Assembly (NCBI RefSeq): GCF_003932505.1
Contig: NZ_QZMU01000001.1
Coordinates: 1,922,001-1,986,000, forward strand
Origin: Thiohalobacter thiocyanaticus
GTDB taxonomy: Bacteria; Pseudomonadota; Gammaproteobacteria; Thiohalobacterales; Thiohalobacteraceae
Length of the DNA: 64,000 bases
Reading direction: 5' to 3'
Part shown: one piece after another, positions 21,682 through 31,198 of the stretch
How the letters are laid out: each line of letters opens with the position of its first letter
How positions within the stretch are numbered: position 1 is the first letter of the stretch
Notes under the pieces: generated by a model
The model's input: only the letters and a program-made list of their open reading frames with translations
What the model was told of the DNA's origin: nothing
Database searches by the model: none
Position numbers and translations under genes: made by a program

Positions 21682-21813
21682 GCCCGTCCCTTTCCCGCCA
21701 TCGCCCGGCGTTGTGGCCCGGGCCCGCTTTGGCCTATAGTCCGAAGGCCGGCCTGCGTTCGCACGGTTACCGGTATGACAGCACCCATAAACATTCAGGA
21801 GGCGGGGCAGCCA

Positions 21814-23976
21814 ATGGTGGCCAAGGCCAGGGACGCCGACAGCGAGCGGTTCCTGATCAGCGATCTGTGCGATCTGCTGGAGTCCTATCTGCCTCACGAT
21901 GCGGTGCAGGAGGTCTACGGTGCCTACCTGTTCGGTGCCGAGGCCCATGAGGGCCAGCACCGGATGTCGGGCGAGCCCTACATCTATCACCCCATCGCCG
22001 TGGCCCGCATCCTGGCCGAGATGCACATGGATCACCAGAGCATCGTCGCCGCCATCCTGCACGACGTCATCGAGGACACCCCCACCGCCAAGGAACAGAT
22101 CCAGACCCGCTTCGGCGCCGAAGTGGCCGAACTGGTCGATGGCGTGAGCAAGCTGACCCAGATCCAGTTCGAGAGCAAGGCCGAGCAGCAGGCCGAGAAC
22201 TTCCGCAAGATGATGCTGGCCATGGTGCGCGACATCCGCGTCATCCTGATCAAGCTCGCCGACCGCCTCCACAACATGCGCACCCTGGGCGTGATGCGCC
22301 CGGACAAGCGCCGCCGCATCGCCCGCGAGACGCTGGAGATCTACGCCCCCATCGCCAACCGCCTGGGCATGAACCAGATGCGCCTGGAGCTGGAGGACCT
22401 GGGTTTTCGCCGCCCTGCATCCCATGCGCTCACGGGTGCTGGACGAGGCCGTGCGACGCGCCCGCGGCAACCGCAAGGAGGTCCTCTCAACAAGATCGAG
22501 ACCGCCATCAAGGGCCGTCTGCGCCAGGAGCATATCGACGGCGAGGTACGCAGCCGCGAGAAGCATCTCTACAGCCTGTACCGCAAGATGCGGGTCAAGG
22601 GCGTGTCCTTCGCCGACGTCTCCGATGTCTATGCCTTTCGGGTCATCGTCGACAAACCCGATACCTGCTACCGGGCGCTCGGCATCGTGCACAACCTCTA
22701 CAAGCCGGTGCCTGGCAAGTTCAAGGACTATATCGCCATCCCCAAGGCCAACGGCTACCAGTCACTGCACACGGTGCTGTTCGGCCCCTATGGTGTGCCG
22801 ATCGAGGTGCAGATCCGCACCGATGACATGGACCGGGTGGCCGAGGCAGGTATCGCCGCGCACTGGCTGTACAAGGCAGGCGAAGGCGGCGGCGCCAACA
22901 GCGCCCAGTTGCGCGCCCGCGAATGGTTGCGCGAATTGCTGGAGATGCAGAAAAACGCCGGCAACTCGCTGGAGTTCCTGGAGAACGTCAAGATCGATCT
23001 GTTCCCCGACGAGGTCTATGTGTTCACCCCGCAGGGCGACATCATGGAGCTGCCGCGCGGTGCCACCCCGGTGGATTTCGCCTATGCCGTGCATACCGAG
23101 GTCGGCAACACCTGTATCGCGGCCAAGGTCGACCGCCACCTCTCGCCGCTGCGCACGCCCCTGTTCAACGGCCAGACGGTCGAGATCATCACCGCGCCCG
23201 GGGCGCATCCGAACCCAGCCTGGCTGAATTTCGTCATCACCGCCAAGGCCCGCTCCAACATCCGCCATCACCTGAAGAACCTGCGCAGCGAGGAGGCCGT
23301 TAACCTGGGTCGGCGGCTACTGGATAAGGCCCTGTCAGGTATGGGCCTTACATTGAATGAGCTGCCAAAGGATCGGCTCGATGCCTTTCTGGCCGAGTGT
23401 GGGGTGGGGTCGCTGGACGCGGTGCTCGATGACATCGGTCTGGGCAACCGGATCCCGGTGCTGGTGGCGCGCCAGCTTGCCGGCCGGAGCGAAGAGCCGG
23501 AGGCCTCCGCGACCGACGGCGCCCGGGTGAGTACACCGCTGGCCATCAAGGGCACCGAGGGAATGGTGGTCAGCTATGCCAGGTGCTGCCGGCCGATCCC
23601 GGGCGATCCCATTATCGGTTTCGTCAGCGCCGGGCGCGGCATCGTGATCCATGCCGAGAACTGCAAGAACGTGGCCGATTACCGCAACCAGCCGGAGAAA
23701 TGGATCGATGTACAATGGGAGCCGGACGTCGAGGGCGAGTTCCCGGCCGAGCTGCGCATCGAGGTCGCCAACCAGCGCGGGGTGCTGGCCACGGTGGCGG
23801 CGGTGATTGCCGACATGGGCTCCAATATCGAGAATGTCGCCATCGAGGAACGCGATGGCATGAACACCACCATGGTGTTTACCATTACCGTTAAGAACCG
23901 CCAGCACCTGGCCAGTGTGATGCGCCGTATCCGCCACATCAAGCTGGTGCTGCGCCTGTCGCGCGGCCGCGGCTGA
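21814..23976 (+). CDS. spoT: Bifunctional (p)ppGpp synthase/hydrolase SpoT (about 30 residues scrambled)
   Basis: Makes and degrades the stringent alarmone. The HD hydrolase domain has YIYHPIAVARILAEMHMD and ILHDVIEDTPT, the synthetase domain has YRKMRVKGVSFADVSDVYAF, then TGS (VFTPQGDIMELPRGATPVDF) and ACT domains. I prefer the ATG at 21814, preceded by AGGAGG. 21775 is also in frame. Between GFRRPASH and NKIETAIKG the translation is nonsense. An extra T (22404-22407) and an extra TC (about 22484) offset each other, and in the intervening frame the normal MRSRVLDEAVRRARGNRKEV is read. Probably two consensus errors. Confidence 0.93.
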   Translation: MVAKARDADSERFLISDLCDLLESYLPHDAVQEVYGAYLFGAEAHEGQHRMSGEPYIYHPIAVARILAEMHMDHQSIVAAILHDVIEDTPTAKEQIQTRFGAEVAELVDGVSKLTQIQFESKAEQQAENFRKMMLAMVRDIRVILIKLADRLHNMRTLGVMRPDKRRRIARETLEIYAPIANRLGMNQMRLELEDLGFRRPASHALTGAGRGRATRPRQPQGGPLNKIETAIKGRLRQEHIDGEVRSREKHLYSLYRKMRVKGVSFADVSDVYAFRVIVDKPDTCYRALGIVHNLYKPVPGKFKDYIAIPKANGYQSLHTVLFGPYGVPIEVQIRTDDMDRVAEAGIAAHWLYKAGEGGGANSAQLRAREWLRELLEMQKNAGNSLEFLENVKIDLFPDEVYVFTPQGDIMELPRGATPVDFAYAVHTEVGNTCIAAKVDRHLSPLRTPLFNGQTVEIITAPGAHPNPAWLNFVITAKARSNIRHHLKNLRSEEAVNLGRRLLDKALSGMGLTLNELPKDRLDAFLAECGVGSLDAVLDDIGLGNRIPVLVARQLAGRSEEPEASATDGARVSTPLAIKGTEGMVVSYARCCRPIPGDPIIGFVSAGRGIVIHAENCKNVADYRNQPEKWIDVQWEPDVEGEFPAELRIEVANQRGVLATVAAVIADMGSNIENVAIEERDGMNTTMVFTITVKNRQHLASVMRRIRHIKLVLRLSRGRG

Positions 23977-23993
23977 CGGAAAGACGGCCCGTC

Positions 23994-24090
23994 CGTCATT
24001 GCGAGTACCCATGGGGCATAAACGAAGCGCGGCAATCTCTCCCTGTTGGCCGGGGCGTTACGAGATTGCTTCGCATTGCTCGCAATGACG
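23994..24090. repeat. Palindromic repeat, CGTCATTGCGAG family
   Basis: CGTCATTGCGAG at 23994-24005 is answered by CTCGCAATGACG at 24079-24090, with GCGGCAATCTC and GAGATTGC inside. A second complete copy is at 27354-27432 and a half copy starts near 51910. It lies between spoT and ridA. Confidence 0.75.
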
Positions 24091-24118
24091 TTCAAGTAAC
24101 CAGCAACAGGGAGTCATT

Positions 24119-24499
24119 GTGAGCAGAAAAATCATCGCCACCGACAAGGCCCCGCAGGCCATCGGCCCCTATTCCCAGGCCGTCAAGTACGGCAATACCG
24201 TCTATCTTTCAGGCCAGATCCCGCTGGTGCCGGAGACCATGGAACTGGTCGCCGGCGACATGGAGGCGCAGGTACGCCGGGTGTTCGATAACCTGGCGGC
24301 CGTGTGCGAGGCCGCCGGCGGTTCACTGAATGCCATCGCCAAGCTCAATATATTTCTCACCGATCTTGCTCACTTTCCATTGGTCAACGATATCATGAAG
24401 GAGTATTTCAGCGAGCCTTACCCGGCGCGTGCGGCCATCGGTGTGGCCAGTCTGCCCAAGGGCGCAGCGGTGGAAATGGACGCGATCATGGTGCTTTGA
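24119..24499 (+). CDS. ridA: Reactive intermediate deaminase RidA
   Basis: Hydrolyses reactive enamines/imines made by PLP enzymes. The 126 residues include the family signatures [49 protein letters not shown] and a C-terminal [20 protein letters not shown] with the conserved Arg. Start codon GTG at 24119. It keeps the spoT-ridA-recG order. Confidence 0.95.
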   Translation: MSRKIIATDKAPQAIGPYSQAVKYGNTVYLSGQIPLVPETMELVAGDMEAQVRRVFDNLAAVCEAAGGSLNAIAKLNIFLTDLAHFPLVNDIMKEYFSEPYPARAAIGVASLPKGAAVEMDAIMVL

Positions 24500-24595
24500 G
24501 ATTTTTAAAACCCAACGCATAGGCATTTGTACCCATAGGGCGTAAACGCCTCTGCGTTGAAATATTCAATGAACCAGAAAACAGGAAACAAGCGC

Positions 24596-26701
24596 ATGGA
24601 TGCGCGTACGCAAACCGATGAAACCCTGGACCGGGTGCCGGTCACGGCGCTGAAGGGCGTGGGCCCGCGGCTGGCGGAGAAGCTCGCGCGGCTCAACATC
24701 GCCACCGTCCAGGACGCCCTGTTTCACCTGCCCCTGCGCTACGAGGACCGCACCCGGGTGGTGCCCATCGGGGCGCTGCAGCCGGGCGGTCGGGCGGTGA
24801 TCGAGGGCGAGATCGGCCACACCGAGATCAAATTCGCGCGCCGGCGCATGCTGCTGGTGCATCTCGCCGACGGTACCGGCGCCCTGGTCCTGCGCTTCTT
24901 CCATTTCAATGCCGCCCAGCAGGCCGCCCTGGCGCGCGGTAGCCGGATCCGCTGTTTCGGCGAGGTGCGCAGCGGCCCCACCCGCCTGGAGATGGTCCAC
25001 CCCGAGTATCGCCGGGTGGATGTGGATGAACCCGTTCCGGAAGCCGAGACGCTGACGCCGATCTATCCCGCCACCGAAGGGGTGCACCAGCTCGGTCTGC
25101 GCAGCCTGACCGATCAGGCCCTGGCCTGGCTGGAGGCGCATCCCGACAGTCTGCCGGACTGGCTGGCCGACAGCGGCATCGAACCGGACGGCCTGCCGGG
25201 GCTGCGCGCAGCGATCCAGCTGGTGCACCGGCCGCCGCCGGATGTGGACCTGGCCGCGTTGGAGGCGGGCGAGCACCCGGCCCAGCGCCGGCTGGTGCTG
25301 GAGGAACTCGTCGCCCATCACCTGAGCCTGCGGGTGCTGCGCTGGCGGGCGCAGTCGCAGCAGGCACCGGTCCTGCGCGGCGACGGCCGGCTGCGCCGGG
25401 CCCTGCGCGAGCAGCTGGCCTTTCCCCTGACCGGTGCGCAGGAACGGGTGGTGGCAGAGATCGAGGCGGATGTCGCCCGCGCCCATCCCATGCTGCGGCT
25501 GGTGCAGGGGGACGTTGGCTCGGGCAAGACGGTGGTGGCCGCGCTGGCCGCGCTGGCGGCGGTCGAATCCGGCATGCAGGTCGCGCTGATGGCGCCCACC
25601 GAGCTGCTGGCCGAGCAGCATCTGCGCAACTTCGCCGACTGGCTCACGCCCCTGGGCGTGGAACTGGCATGGCTGTCGGGCCGGACCAAGGGCGCGGCGC
25701 GCCGGACCCTGCTGGAGCAGATCCGCAGCGGCGCGGCGCGGGTGGTCATAGGTACCCATGCCCTGTTTCAGGAGGAGGTGGAATTTCACCGCCTGGGGCT
25801 GGTGATCATCGACGAGCAGCACCGCTTCGGCGTGCACCAGCGTCTGGCCCTGCGCGACAAGGGCGGACAGGAGGCGCGCCTGCCGCACCAGCTGACTCTG
25901 ACCGCCACCCCCATCCCGCGCACCCTGGCGATGGCGGTCTATGCCGATCTGGATACCTCGGTGATCGACGAGCTGCCGCCCGGCCGCAAGCCGGTCACCA
26001 CCGTCGTCATCCCCGACAGCCGCCGGCCCGAGGTGGTCGAGCGGGTGCGTCGGGCCTGCGCCGAGGGTCGTCAGGCCTATTGGGTCTGCACCCTGATCGA
26101 GGAATCAGAAAGTCTGCAGTGCCAGGCGGCGGAAGAGGCGGCGGCCGAGCTGCGCGAAGCCCTGCCGGAGCTGCGTGTGGGGCTGGTCCACGGCCGGCTC
26201 AAGTCCAATGAAAAGGCGGCCATCATGGCGCAGTTCAAGCAGGGTGGGCTGGATCTGCTGGTGGCCACCACCGTGATCGAGGTCGGGGTGGACGTGCCCA
26301 ACGCCTCGCTGATGGTGATCGAGAACGCCGAACGTCTGGGCCTGGCCCAGCTGCACCAACTGCGCGGCCGGGTCGGGCGCGGGGCGGCGGACAGTCACTG
26401 CGTGCTGCTCTACCACACCCCGCTCTCAAGCCAGGGCCGCGCCCGGCTGGGGGTGATGCGCGCAACCGGCGATGGCTTCGAGATCGCCCGCAAGGATCTG
26501 GAACTGCGCGGTCCGGGCGAGGTGCTGGGGACACGCCAGACCGGCATGGTCGGCCTGCGCATCGCCGACCTGATGCGCGACGAGGCGCTGCTGCCCGAGG
26601 TCAACCGGCTGGCCGAGCGGCTGAATCGCGCTTCCCCCCAGATCGTGCCGCTGTTGATCCGACGCTGGCTGGGGGAGAATGTGCGCTACGGGTCGGTGTA
26701 A
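24596..26701 (+). CDS. recG: ATP-dependent DNA helicase RecG
   Basis: Remodels stalled forks and branched DNA. N-terminal wedge/OB domain (TALKGVGPRLAEKLARLNI, FFHFNAAQQAALARGSRIRC), helicase motif I GDVGSGKTVVAALAAL, motif II IIDEQHRFGV, TATPIPRTLAM, and motif VI LGLAQLHQLRGRVGRG. I take the ATG at 24596, with AGGAAA eight bases upstream, giving 701 residues. The frame is open to a TTG at 24557. Confidence 0.95.
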   Translation: MDARTQTDETLDRVPVTALKGVGPRLAEKLARLNIATVQDALFHLPLRYEDRTRVVPIGALQPGGRAVIEGEIGHTEIKFARRRMLLVHLADGTGALVLRFFHFNAAQQAALARGSRIRCFGEVRSGPTRLEMVHPEYRRVDVDEPVPEAETLTPIYPATEGVHQLGLRSLTDQALAWLEAHPDSLPDWLADSGIEPDGLPGLRAAIQLVHRPPPDVDLAALEAGEHPAQRRLVLEELVAHHLSLRVLRWRAQSQQAPVLRGDGRLRRALREQLAFPLTGAQERVVAEIEADVARAHPMLRLVQGDVGSGKTVVAALAALAAVESGMQVALMAPTELLAEQHLRNFADWLTPLGVELAWLSGRTKGAARRTLLEQIRSGAARVVIGTHALFQEEVEFHRLGLVIIDEQHRFGVHQRLALRDKGGQEARLPHQLTLTATPIPRTLAMAVYADLDTSVIDELPPGRKPVTTVVIPDSRRPEVVERVRRACAEGRQAYWVCTLIEESESLQCQAAEEAAAELREALPELRVGLVHGRLKSNEKAAIMAQFKQGGLDLLVATTVIEVGVDVPNASLMVIENAERLGLAQLHQLRGRVGRGAADSHCVLLYHTPLSSQGRARLGVMRATGDGFEIARKDLELRGPGEVLGTRQTGMVGLRIADLMRDEALLPEVNRLAERLNRASPQIVPLLIRRWLGENVRYGSV

Positions 26702-26771
26702 GCGGGCCGGTTTGTCCGGATTGCGGCCATTCATGCGATAATCCGGGCTCTTTGACCCGAGCCCCGGAATC

Positions 26772-27347
26772 TTGCCCGACACGCCGTTACACAATCACTG
26801 GGAAAACCCATGGCATCCCGGTCGCCGCTGGCGGCGTGTTCAGCTCGACCCGCGGTTGCGCGGCTGGCTGCTGGATACCTCGTCGCTGACCCGGCGTCTG
26901 CAGCAATGCTGCGCCGGTCACTTCCGGGTACGGCTGGACTGGCAGGGCTGGGCGCGGCCGGCGCTGGATGAGTGCCAGGCCCTGGGGCTGCGCCGACGCC
27001 AGCGCGCCCTGGTCCGCGAGGTGCATCTGTTGTGCAATGATATCCCCTGGGTTTTTGCCCGCACCGTGATCCCGCGCGCCAGTCTGCGCGGGCGTGAACG
27101 GCGGCTGGCGCATCTGGGCGAGCGTCCGCTGGGCGCGGTGCTGTTCGCCGATCCGCGCATGCAGCGCGGCGAGGTGGAAGTCGCCCGCATCGATCCCGGC
27201 ACCGCCCTGCATGCGCATGCCCTGGGTGAGCAGGGGGCGGAGGCCGGCCCGGTCTGGGGTCGGCGCTCTGTTTTCTGGCTGGGGCGCAAGCCGCTGCTGG
27301 TCAGCGAGATATTCCTGGATACCATGGACTGCCCGAATGGCGCCTGA
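26772..27347 (+). CDS. ubiC: Chorismate pyruvate-lyase UbiC
   Basis: Removes pyruvate from chorismate to give 4-hydroxybenzoate, the first step of ubiquinone synthesis. The 191 residues have WLLDTSSLTRRLQQ, REVHLLCNDIPWVFARTVIP and PVWGRRSVFWLGRKPLLVSE, typical of UbiC. The start seems to be a TTG at 26772, since no suitable ATG is present. It is followed by ubiA, the next enzyme. Confidence 0.92.
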   Translation: MPDTPLHNHWENPWHPGRRWRRVQLDPRLRGWLLDTSSLTRRLQQCCAGHFRVRLDWQGWARPALDECQALGLRRRQRALVREVHLLCNDIPWVFARTVIPRASLRGRERRLAHLGERPLGAVLFADPRMQRGEVEVARIDPGTALHAHALGEQGAEAGPVWGRRSVFWLGRKPLLVSEIFLDTMDCPNGA

Positions 27348-27353
27348 TTTTGC

Positions 27354-27432
27354 CGTCATTGCGAGCGCAGCGCGGCAATCTCATACTGCAGCATCGTCGG
27401 TTGGAGATTGCCGCGCTGCGCTCGCAATGACG
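27354..27432. repeat. Palindromic repeat, CGTCATTGCGAG family
   Basis: CGTCATTGCGAGCGCAGCGC and its full reverse complement (GCGCTGCGCTCGCAATGACG, ending at 27432) frame a short middle. It is the best-preserved copy of the family at 23994-24090, placed between ubiC and ubiA. Confidence 0.78.
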
Positions 27433-27480
27433 GGTATTTTTCGCCTCTAAATCAAGCCCTGCTCCGGACTGACACCTGAA

Positions 27481-28350
27481 ATGTTCGACCGCCTGTACCA
27501 GTATTACCTGCTCACCCGCCTGCACCGGCCCATCGGCACCCTGCTGCTGCTGTGGCCGACCCTGTGGGCGCTGTGGCTGGCTGCGGAGGGCTTTCCCGAT
27601 CCGCTGGTGCTGGCCGTGTTCATCGCCGGCGTGGTGCTGATGCGCTCGGCCGGTTGTGTAATCAACGACTATGCCGACCGCGGGTTCGACCCGCATGTGC
27701 AGCGTACCCGGGAGCGGCCCCTTGCCTCCGGGAAGGTCAGTCCGCGCGAGGCGCTGGCGCTGTTCGCCGTCCTGTGCCTGATCGCCTTTGCCCTGGTCCT
27801 GCTGATGAACCCGCTCACCATCAAGCTGGCCTTCGTGGGGGTGGCACTGGCGGCAATCTATCCCTTCACCAAACGCTTCACCCATCTGCCGCAGCTGGTG
27901 CTGGGCGCGGCCTTCGGCTGGGCCATCCCCATGGCCTTCGCCGCCCAGGCCGGCGAGCTGCCGCGCCTGGCCTGGTTGCTGTTCCTGGTCAACATCCTCT
28001 GGGCCACGGTCTATGACACCCAGTACGCCATGGTCGACCGTGACGATGACCTGAAGATCGGAGTGAAATCCACCGCCATCCTGTTCGGTGAGGCTGACCG
28101 TCTGATCATCGCCATGCTGCAGCTGCTGGTGCTGCTGGGGCTGGGTCTGGTCGGCGGGATGGCGCAGCTGGGGCTGTATTATTATCTGGGCCTGGCGGTG
28201 GCCGCCGCGCTGGCGCTGTATCAGCTGTACCTGATCCGCAATCGTGACCGCGACGGCTGCTTCCGCGCCTTTCTCAACAACAACTGGTTCGGAGCGGCGG
28301 TATTCGCCGGGTTGGCGCTGGAGTACCTGAATCAGTCCTTCACGGGGTGA
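27481..28350 (+). CDS. ubiA: 4-hydroxybenzoate octaprenyltransferase UbiA
   Basis: Integral membrane prenyltransferase that adds the isoprenoid tail to 4-hydroxybenzoate. The two Asp-rich motifs are visible: [20 protein letters not shown] and [20 protein letters not shown]. It has about eight membrane helices in 289 residues. With ubiC it forms a two-gene ubiquinone unit. Confidence 0.95.
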   Translation: MFDRLYQYYLLTRLHRPIGTLLLLWPTLWALWLAAEGFPDPLVLAVFIAGVVLMRSAGCVINDYADRGFDPHVQRTRERPLASGKVSPREALALFAVLCLIAFALVLLMNPLTIKLAFVGVALAAIYPFTKRFTHLPQLVLGAAFGWAIPMAFAAQAGELPRLAWLLFLVNILWATVYDTQYAMVDRDDDLKIGVKSTAILFGEADRLIIAMLQLLVLLGLGLVGGMAQLGLYYYLGLAVAAALALYQLYLIRNRDRDGCFRAFLNNNWFGAAVFAGLALEYLNQSFTG

Positions 28351-28359
28351 TGGTATTTG

Positions 28360-28426
28360 AGCCGCCAGGCCGCCAAGCATTTTTATGTAAGAATTCTTTC
28401 TTGGCGAACCTGGCGTCCTGGCGGTT
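28360..28426. repeat. Inverted repeat, CCGCCA family
   Basis: AGCCGCCAGGCCGCCAAG is partly matched by TTGGCGAACCTGGCGTCCTG downstream. It is a shorter relative of the yicC-gmk repeat (20229-20367), sitting in the ubiA-globin gap. Confidence 0.6.
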
Positions 28427-28456
28427 CATTCCATTGGTATGCAATCAAGGGTTGAT

Positions 28457-28882
28457 ATGACGGACAGTAATCCAACAGCCTACGACCAGCTCGGCGGCGA
28501 TGCCGGCGTGCGGGCACTGGTCGAGCGCTTCTATGACGAGATGGACCGGCTGCCCGAGGCGCGGGGTATCCGTGAACTGCATGCGCCGGATCTCACCGAG
28601 GCGCGGGAGAAGCTCTACCTGTTCCTGTCCGGCTGGCTGGGTGGCCCGCCGCTCTATATCGAAAAGTACGGCCATCCCCGTCTGCGCGCCCGCCACCTGC
28701 CCTTTCCCATCGGCGAGGCCGAGCGTGACCAGTGGATGCTGTGCATGACCCGCGCCATCGACAGTCTGGCGCTCGCCCCCGATTTTCGTGATCAGCTGGT
28801 CGCGACCTTTTTCCAGATGGCGGATCACATGCGCAATCAGTTCGATTCGGAATCCAATCCCTTTCCGCTGGCGGGCGGCTAG
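28457..28882 (+). CDS. Group II truncated hemoglobin
   Basis: Small oxygen- or NO-binding globin of 141 residues. The family pattern YDQLGGDAGVRALVERFYDE, then YLFLSGWLGGPPLYIEKYGH with RLRARHLPFPIG (proximal His region) and ERDQWMLCM with the group-II Trp, is intact. The start at 28457 follows AAGGG. The ATG at 28439 would add six residues. Confidence 0.92.
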   Translation: MTDSNPTAYDQLGGDAGVRALVERFYDEMDRLPEARGIRELHAPDLTEAREKLYLFLSGWLGGPPLYIEKYGHPRLRARHLPFPIGEAERDQWMLCMTRAIDSLALAPDFRDQLVATFFQMADHMRNQFDSESNPFPLAGG

Positions 28883-28895
28883 GTGGTCGCTGTGG

Positions 28896-30074
28896 TCAGA
28901 GGATCAGCGCGGTCGCCAGAAACAGCATCAGCCCCATGCCGATGATGTCGGTGAAGGTGGTGAGAAAGATGCTGCTGGCGGTGGCCGGATCGGCCCCGAA
29001 GCGTTTCAGCGTCAGCGGTACCACCACGCCGAAGATGCCGCTGCCGACGCAGGCGCCGATCATGGCGAGGAAGATCACCGCGCCGAGCAGGGCGGGTTCG
29101 AGCGAATCGGTCGTCACAGCGTAGCCGTACATGGCGATGCCGGCGATCACACCGACCACGGCCCCGTTCAGCGCCCCGAGCAGGATCTCCTTGCGCAGCA
29201 ATTGCCCCACCGGGTAGTCGCGCAGTTGTCCCAGCGTGATGCCGCGCAGGGTGATGGCCAGCGCCTGGCAGCCGGTGTTGCCGCTCTGGCCGGCCAGCAC
29301 CGGCAGAAAGGCCGCCAGCGCCACCATGCGGGTGATGGTGTCCTCGAACATACCGACCACGAAGGCGGCGGCGAAGGCGGTAATCAGGTTGACCTGCAGC
29401 CAGGGATGACGCATGCGGAAGGCCTGCAGCACCGGGGTGCGGATCTGTTCTTCCCTGGCCACGCCATACTGGGTGCCGGCCTGGGTGCTGAGTTCGGTGG
29501 CGATGCGCTCGTACAGCTTCCAGCCGTGGACCACGCCGGCCACCCGGCCTGTCTCGTCGATCACGGGATACAGCGGATAATGGCGGTACAGGACCTCGCC
29601 GACCGCGTCCTGGACCGGCGTGTCGGGTCGGAAGGCGAAGGGGTTTTTGACCATGATGTCAGCCAGGGTCTGCGACGGCTTGGCCAGCAGCAGGTCGCGC
29701 ATACCGACCACCCCGACCAGGCGCTCGGATTCGGTGGCGAAGATATAGCTGATCTCCGATATCTCCGTGCTCTTGACCAGAAAGGCCAGAGCCTCGGCCA
29801 CGGTATGCGCCGCGGGCAGGATGGCGGGTGCGACTGTCATCAGCTCGCCGATGGTTTCCTCCGTCCCCGAGAGAACGGCCCTGGTGGCGGCCTCCTCCGG
29901 CGCGGCGGACTCCGCCAGGTGCGCCGCCACGGCCAGCGCCTGTTCCTCAGGCAGGCGTGACAGCACGAACTGAATCTCGTCCGGCGGCAGATCAGCCAGC
30001 CGGCCGGCCGCTTCCGCCGGGTCCTCGTCCCTGATCCGCTCAACGAGTTCCATGATGCCGGGGCTCTGGGGCAT
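28896..30074 (-). CDS. mgtE: MgtE family magnesium transporter
   Basis: Mg2+-gated channel. After a short N-terminal helical domain (about 75 residues, roughly half the usual size) come two CBS domains (VGVVGMRDLLLA, DAVGEVLYRHYPLYPVIDE) and a five-helix pore with VLAGQSGNTGCQALAITLRG and FLTTFTDIIGMGLMLFL. AGGAGC precedes the ATG at 30074. Convergent with the globin gene. Confidence 0.92.
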   Translation of the reverse strand: MPQSPGIMELVERIRDEDPAEAAGRLADLPPDEIQFVLSRLPEEQALAVAAHLAESAAPEEAATRAVLSGTEETIGELMTVAPAILPAAHTVAEALAFLVKSTEISEISYIFATESERLVGVVGMRDLLLAKPSQTLADIMVKNPFAFRPDTPVQDAVGEVLYRHYPLYPVIDETGRVAGVVHGWKLYERIATELSTQAGTQYGVAREEQIRTPVLQAFRMRHPWLQVNLITAFAAAFVVGMFEDTITRMVALAAFLPVLAGQSGNTGCQALAITLRGITLGQLRDYPVGQLLRKEILLGALNGAVVGVIAGIAMYGYAVTTDSLEPALLGAVIFLAMIGACVGSGIFGVVVPLTLKRFGADPATASSIFLTTFTDIIGMGLMLFLATALIL

Positions 30075-30107
30075 GATCTGCTCCTGACGTTTGCTGGTAG
30101 GGGGTCT

Positions 30108-30393
30108 TTACTAATGAGAACGTAAGTTAGACGATACTCAGCCGTTGTGTGCTCACGTAGGCCAAGGCAGCGAAGCGCCGCTGTAGCACTCCTACAGCAA
30201 GCTTCGATAACACAGGTCTACGTGAGCACACAACGGCCTACCCTTTCAAAATCAGATTGTTAGGGGCTTCAAGCCGCGTCCGCCTCGGCGTTGCGGCGCT
30301 TGGCAAGGGCCGGGCCATTCCCGGCGCACCGCGCCTTGATGCAGACGCGGCTTGAAGCCCTGAGTGTCATCTAACTTACGTTCTCATTAGTAA
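30108..30393. mobile_element. MITE-like element with perfect 24-base terminal inverted repeats
   Basis: A 286-base non-coding element in the 30075-30490 gap. The terminal arms 30108-30131 and 30370-30393 are exact reverse complements (left begins TTACTAATGAGAACG). Two inner stems follow: GCCGTTGTGTGCTCACGTAG with its exact complement about 60 bases on, and GGCTTCAAGCCGCGTC with GACGCGGCTTGAAGCC near the right end. The fold is therefore one closing stem with two arms, the same plan as 21033-21338 but with unrelated sequence. No transposase is seen. Confidence 0.68.
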
Positions 30394-30406
30394 CTGTCAG
30401 TATACT

Positions 30407-30452
30407 AGGGCCTGTTGACACTACCGACTGCAGGGCCGCGACAGGCCTGCAG
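30407..30452. repeat. Solo arm of the 21033-21338 element plus a hairpin
   Basis: Bases 30407-30427 (AGGGCCTGTTGACACTACCG and one more) match the right terminal arm of the 21033-21338 element, reverse-complemented, at 20 of 21 positions. It is followed by CTGCAGG...CCTGCAG (30428-30452). It is probably a decayed copy next to the second element. Confidence 0.55.
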
Positions 30453-30490
30453 CACAGGTGGTTATTCCCGCACATTGTTGAAGTCTTCGC

Positions 30491-31048
30491 ATGCGACGTT
30501 TTCTGCTCCGTCATCGACCCTCCGTCAGCCGCCGCCATCCGCTGTGGGGCGATAATCACCGCCTGCGCGACTGGGTGATCCGCTCGGGCTGTCTGACCTT
30601 CCGGCGCGAGCAGGTCGCCCGTGGTGTGGCGGTGGGCCTGCTGGTGGGGTTCACGCCCACGGTCGGCTTCCAGACCCTGCTCATGCTCGGCGGCTGTCTG
30701 CTGGTGGGGGGCAACTTCCCCGCCGCCTTTCTGGTGTCCTGGGTCAGCAATCCACTCACCATGACACCGCTGTACGTGGCCTTTCACGAGCTGGGTGAAT
30801 ACGTCTTCGGCGACTGGCTGGAACGGGTCATCAGTCATACCGACTGGCTGGGCGAGGCCATGATCGATCTGCTCAGCACCGGCCTGGGCAGTCTGCTGGT
30901 GGCCGTTCCGGCAAGCCTGCTGGGCTATCTCGCCACCCTGGGGGGCGCCGAGGTCTGGCAGCGCCGCCGGCATGTCGCCCGCGACCGCCGCCGTCGGGCA
31001 CGGCGGACGCTGTTGCAGGACGATACGGACTCCACCGGTTCGCGCTGA
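30491..31048 (+). CDS. DUF2062 membrane protein
   Basis: A 185-residue protein with basic ends and two to three membrane helices. The DUF2062 core is recognisable: VARGVAVGLLVGFTPTVGFQ, LLVGGNFPAAFLVSWVSNPL, then TMTPLYVAFHELG. The function is unknown in general. The C-terminus is a basic tail (RRRHVARDRRRRARR). Confidence 0.82.
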   Translation: MRRFLLRHRPSVSRRHPLWGDNHRLRDWVIRSGCLTFRREQVARGVAVGLLVGFTPTVGFQTLLMLGGCLLVGGNFPAAFLVSWVSNPLTMTPLYVAFHELGEYVFGDWLERVISHTDWLGEAMIDLLSTGLGSLLVAVPASLLGYLATLGGAEVWQRRRHVARDRRRRARRTLLQDDTDSTGSR

Positions 31049-31198
31049 CCGGTATCCGTTTCTCCCTGATTTATTCGCGGTTGATCCCGGCAATTGGCTG
31101 GTTACGCAATGTCTGCCTTGAAATCAGGCGCTGTGCGATCTAAATACTGTGAAGATGGCTGACGATTCTGCACGCCCGCCCGGGCGGAGGAGGTACGC

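Noticed and set aside
28788..29960. 390-residue plus-strand frame opposite mgtE
   Set aside because: Shadow of mgtE, with His/Gln/Asp-rich composition.
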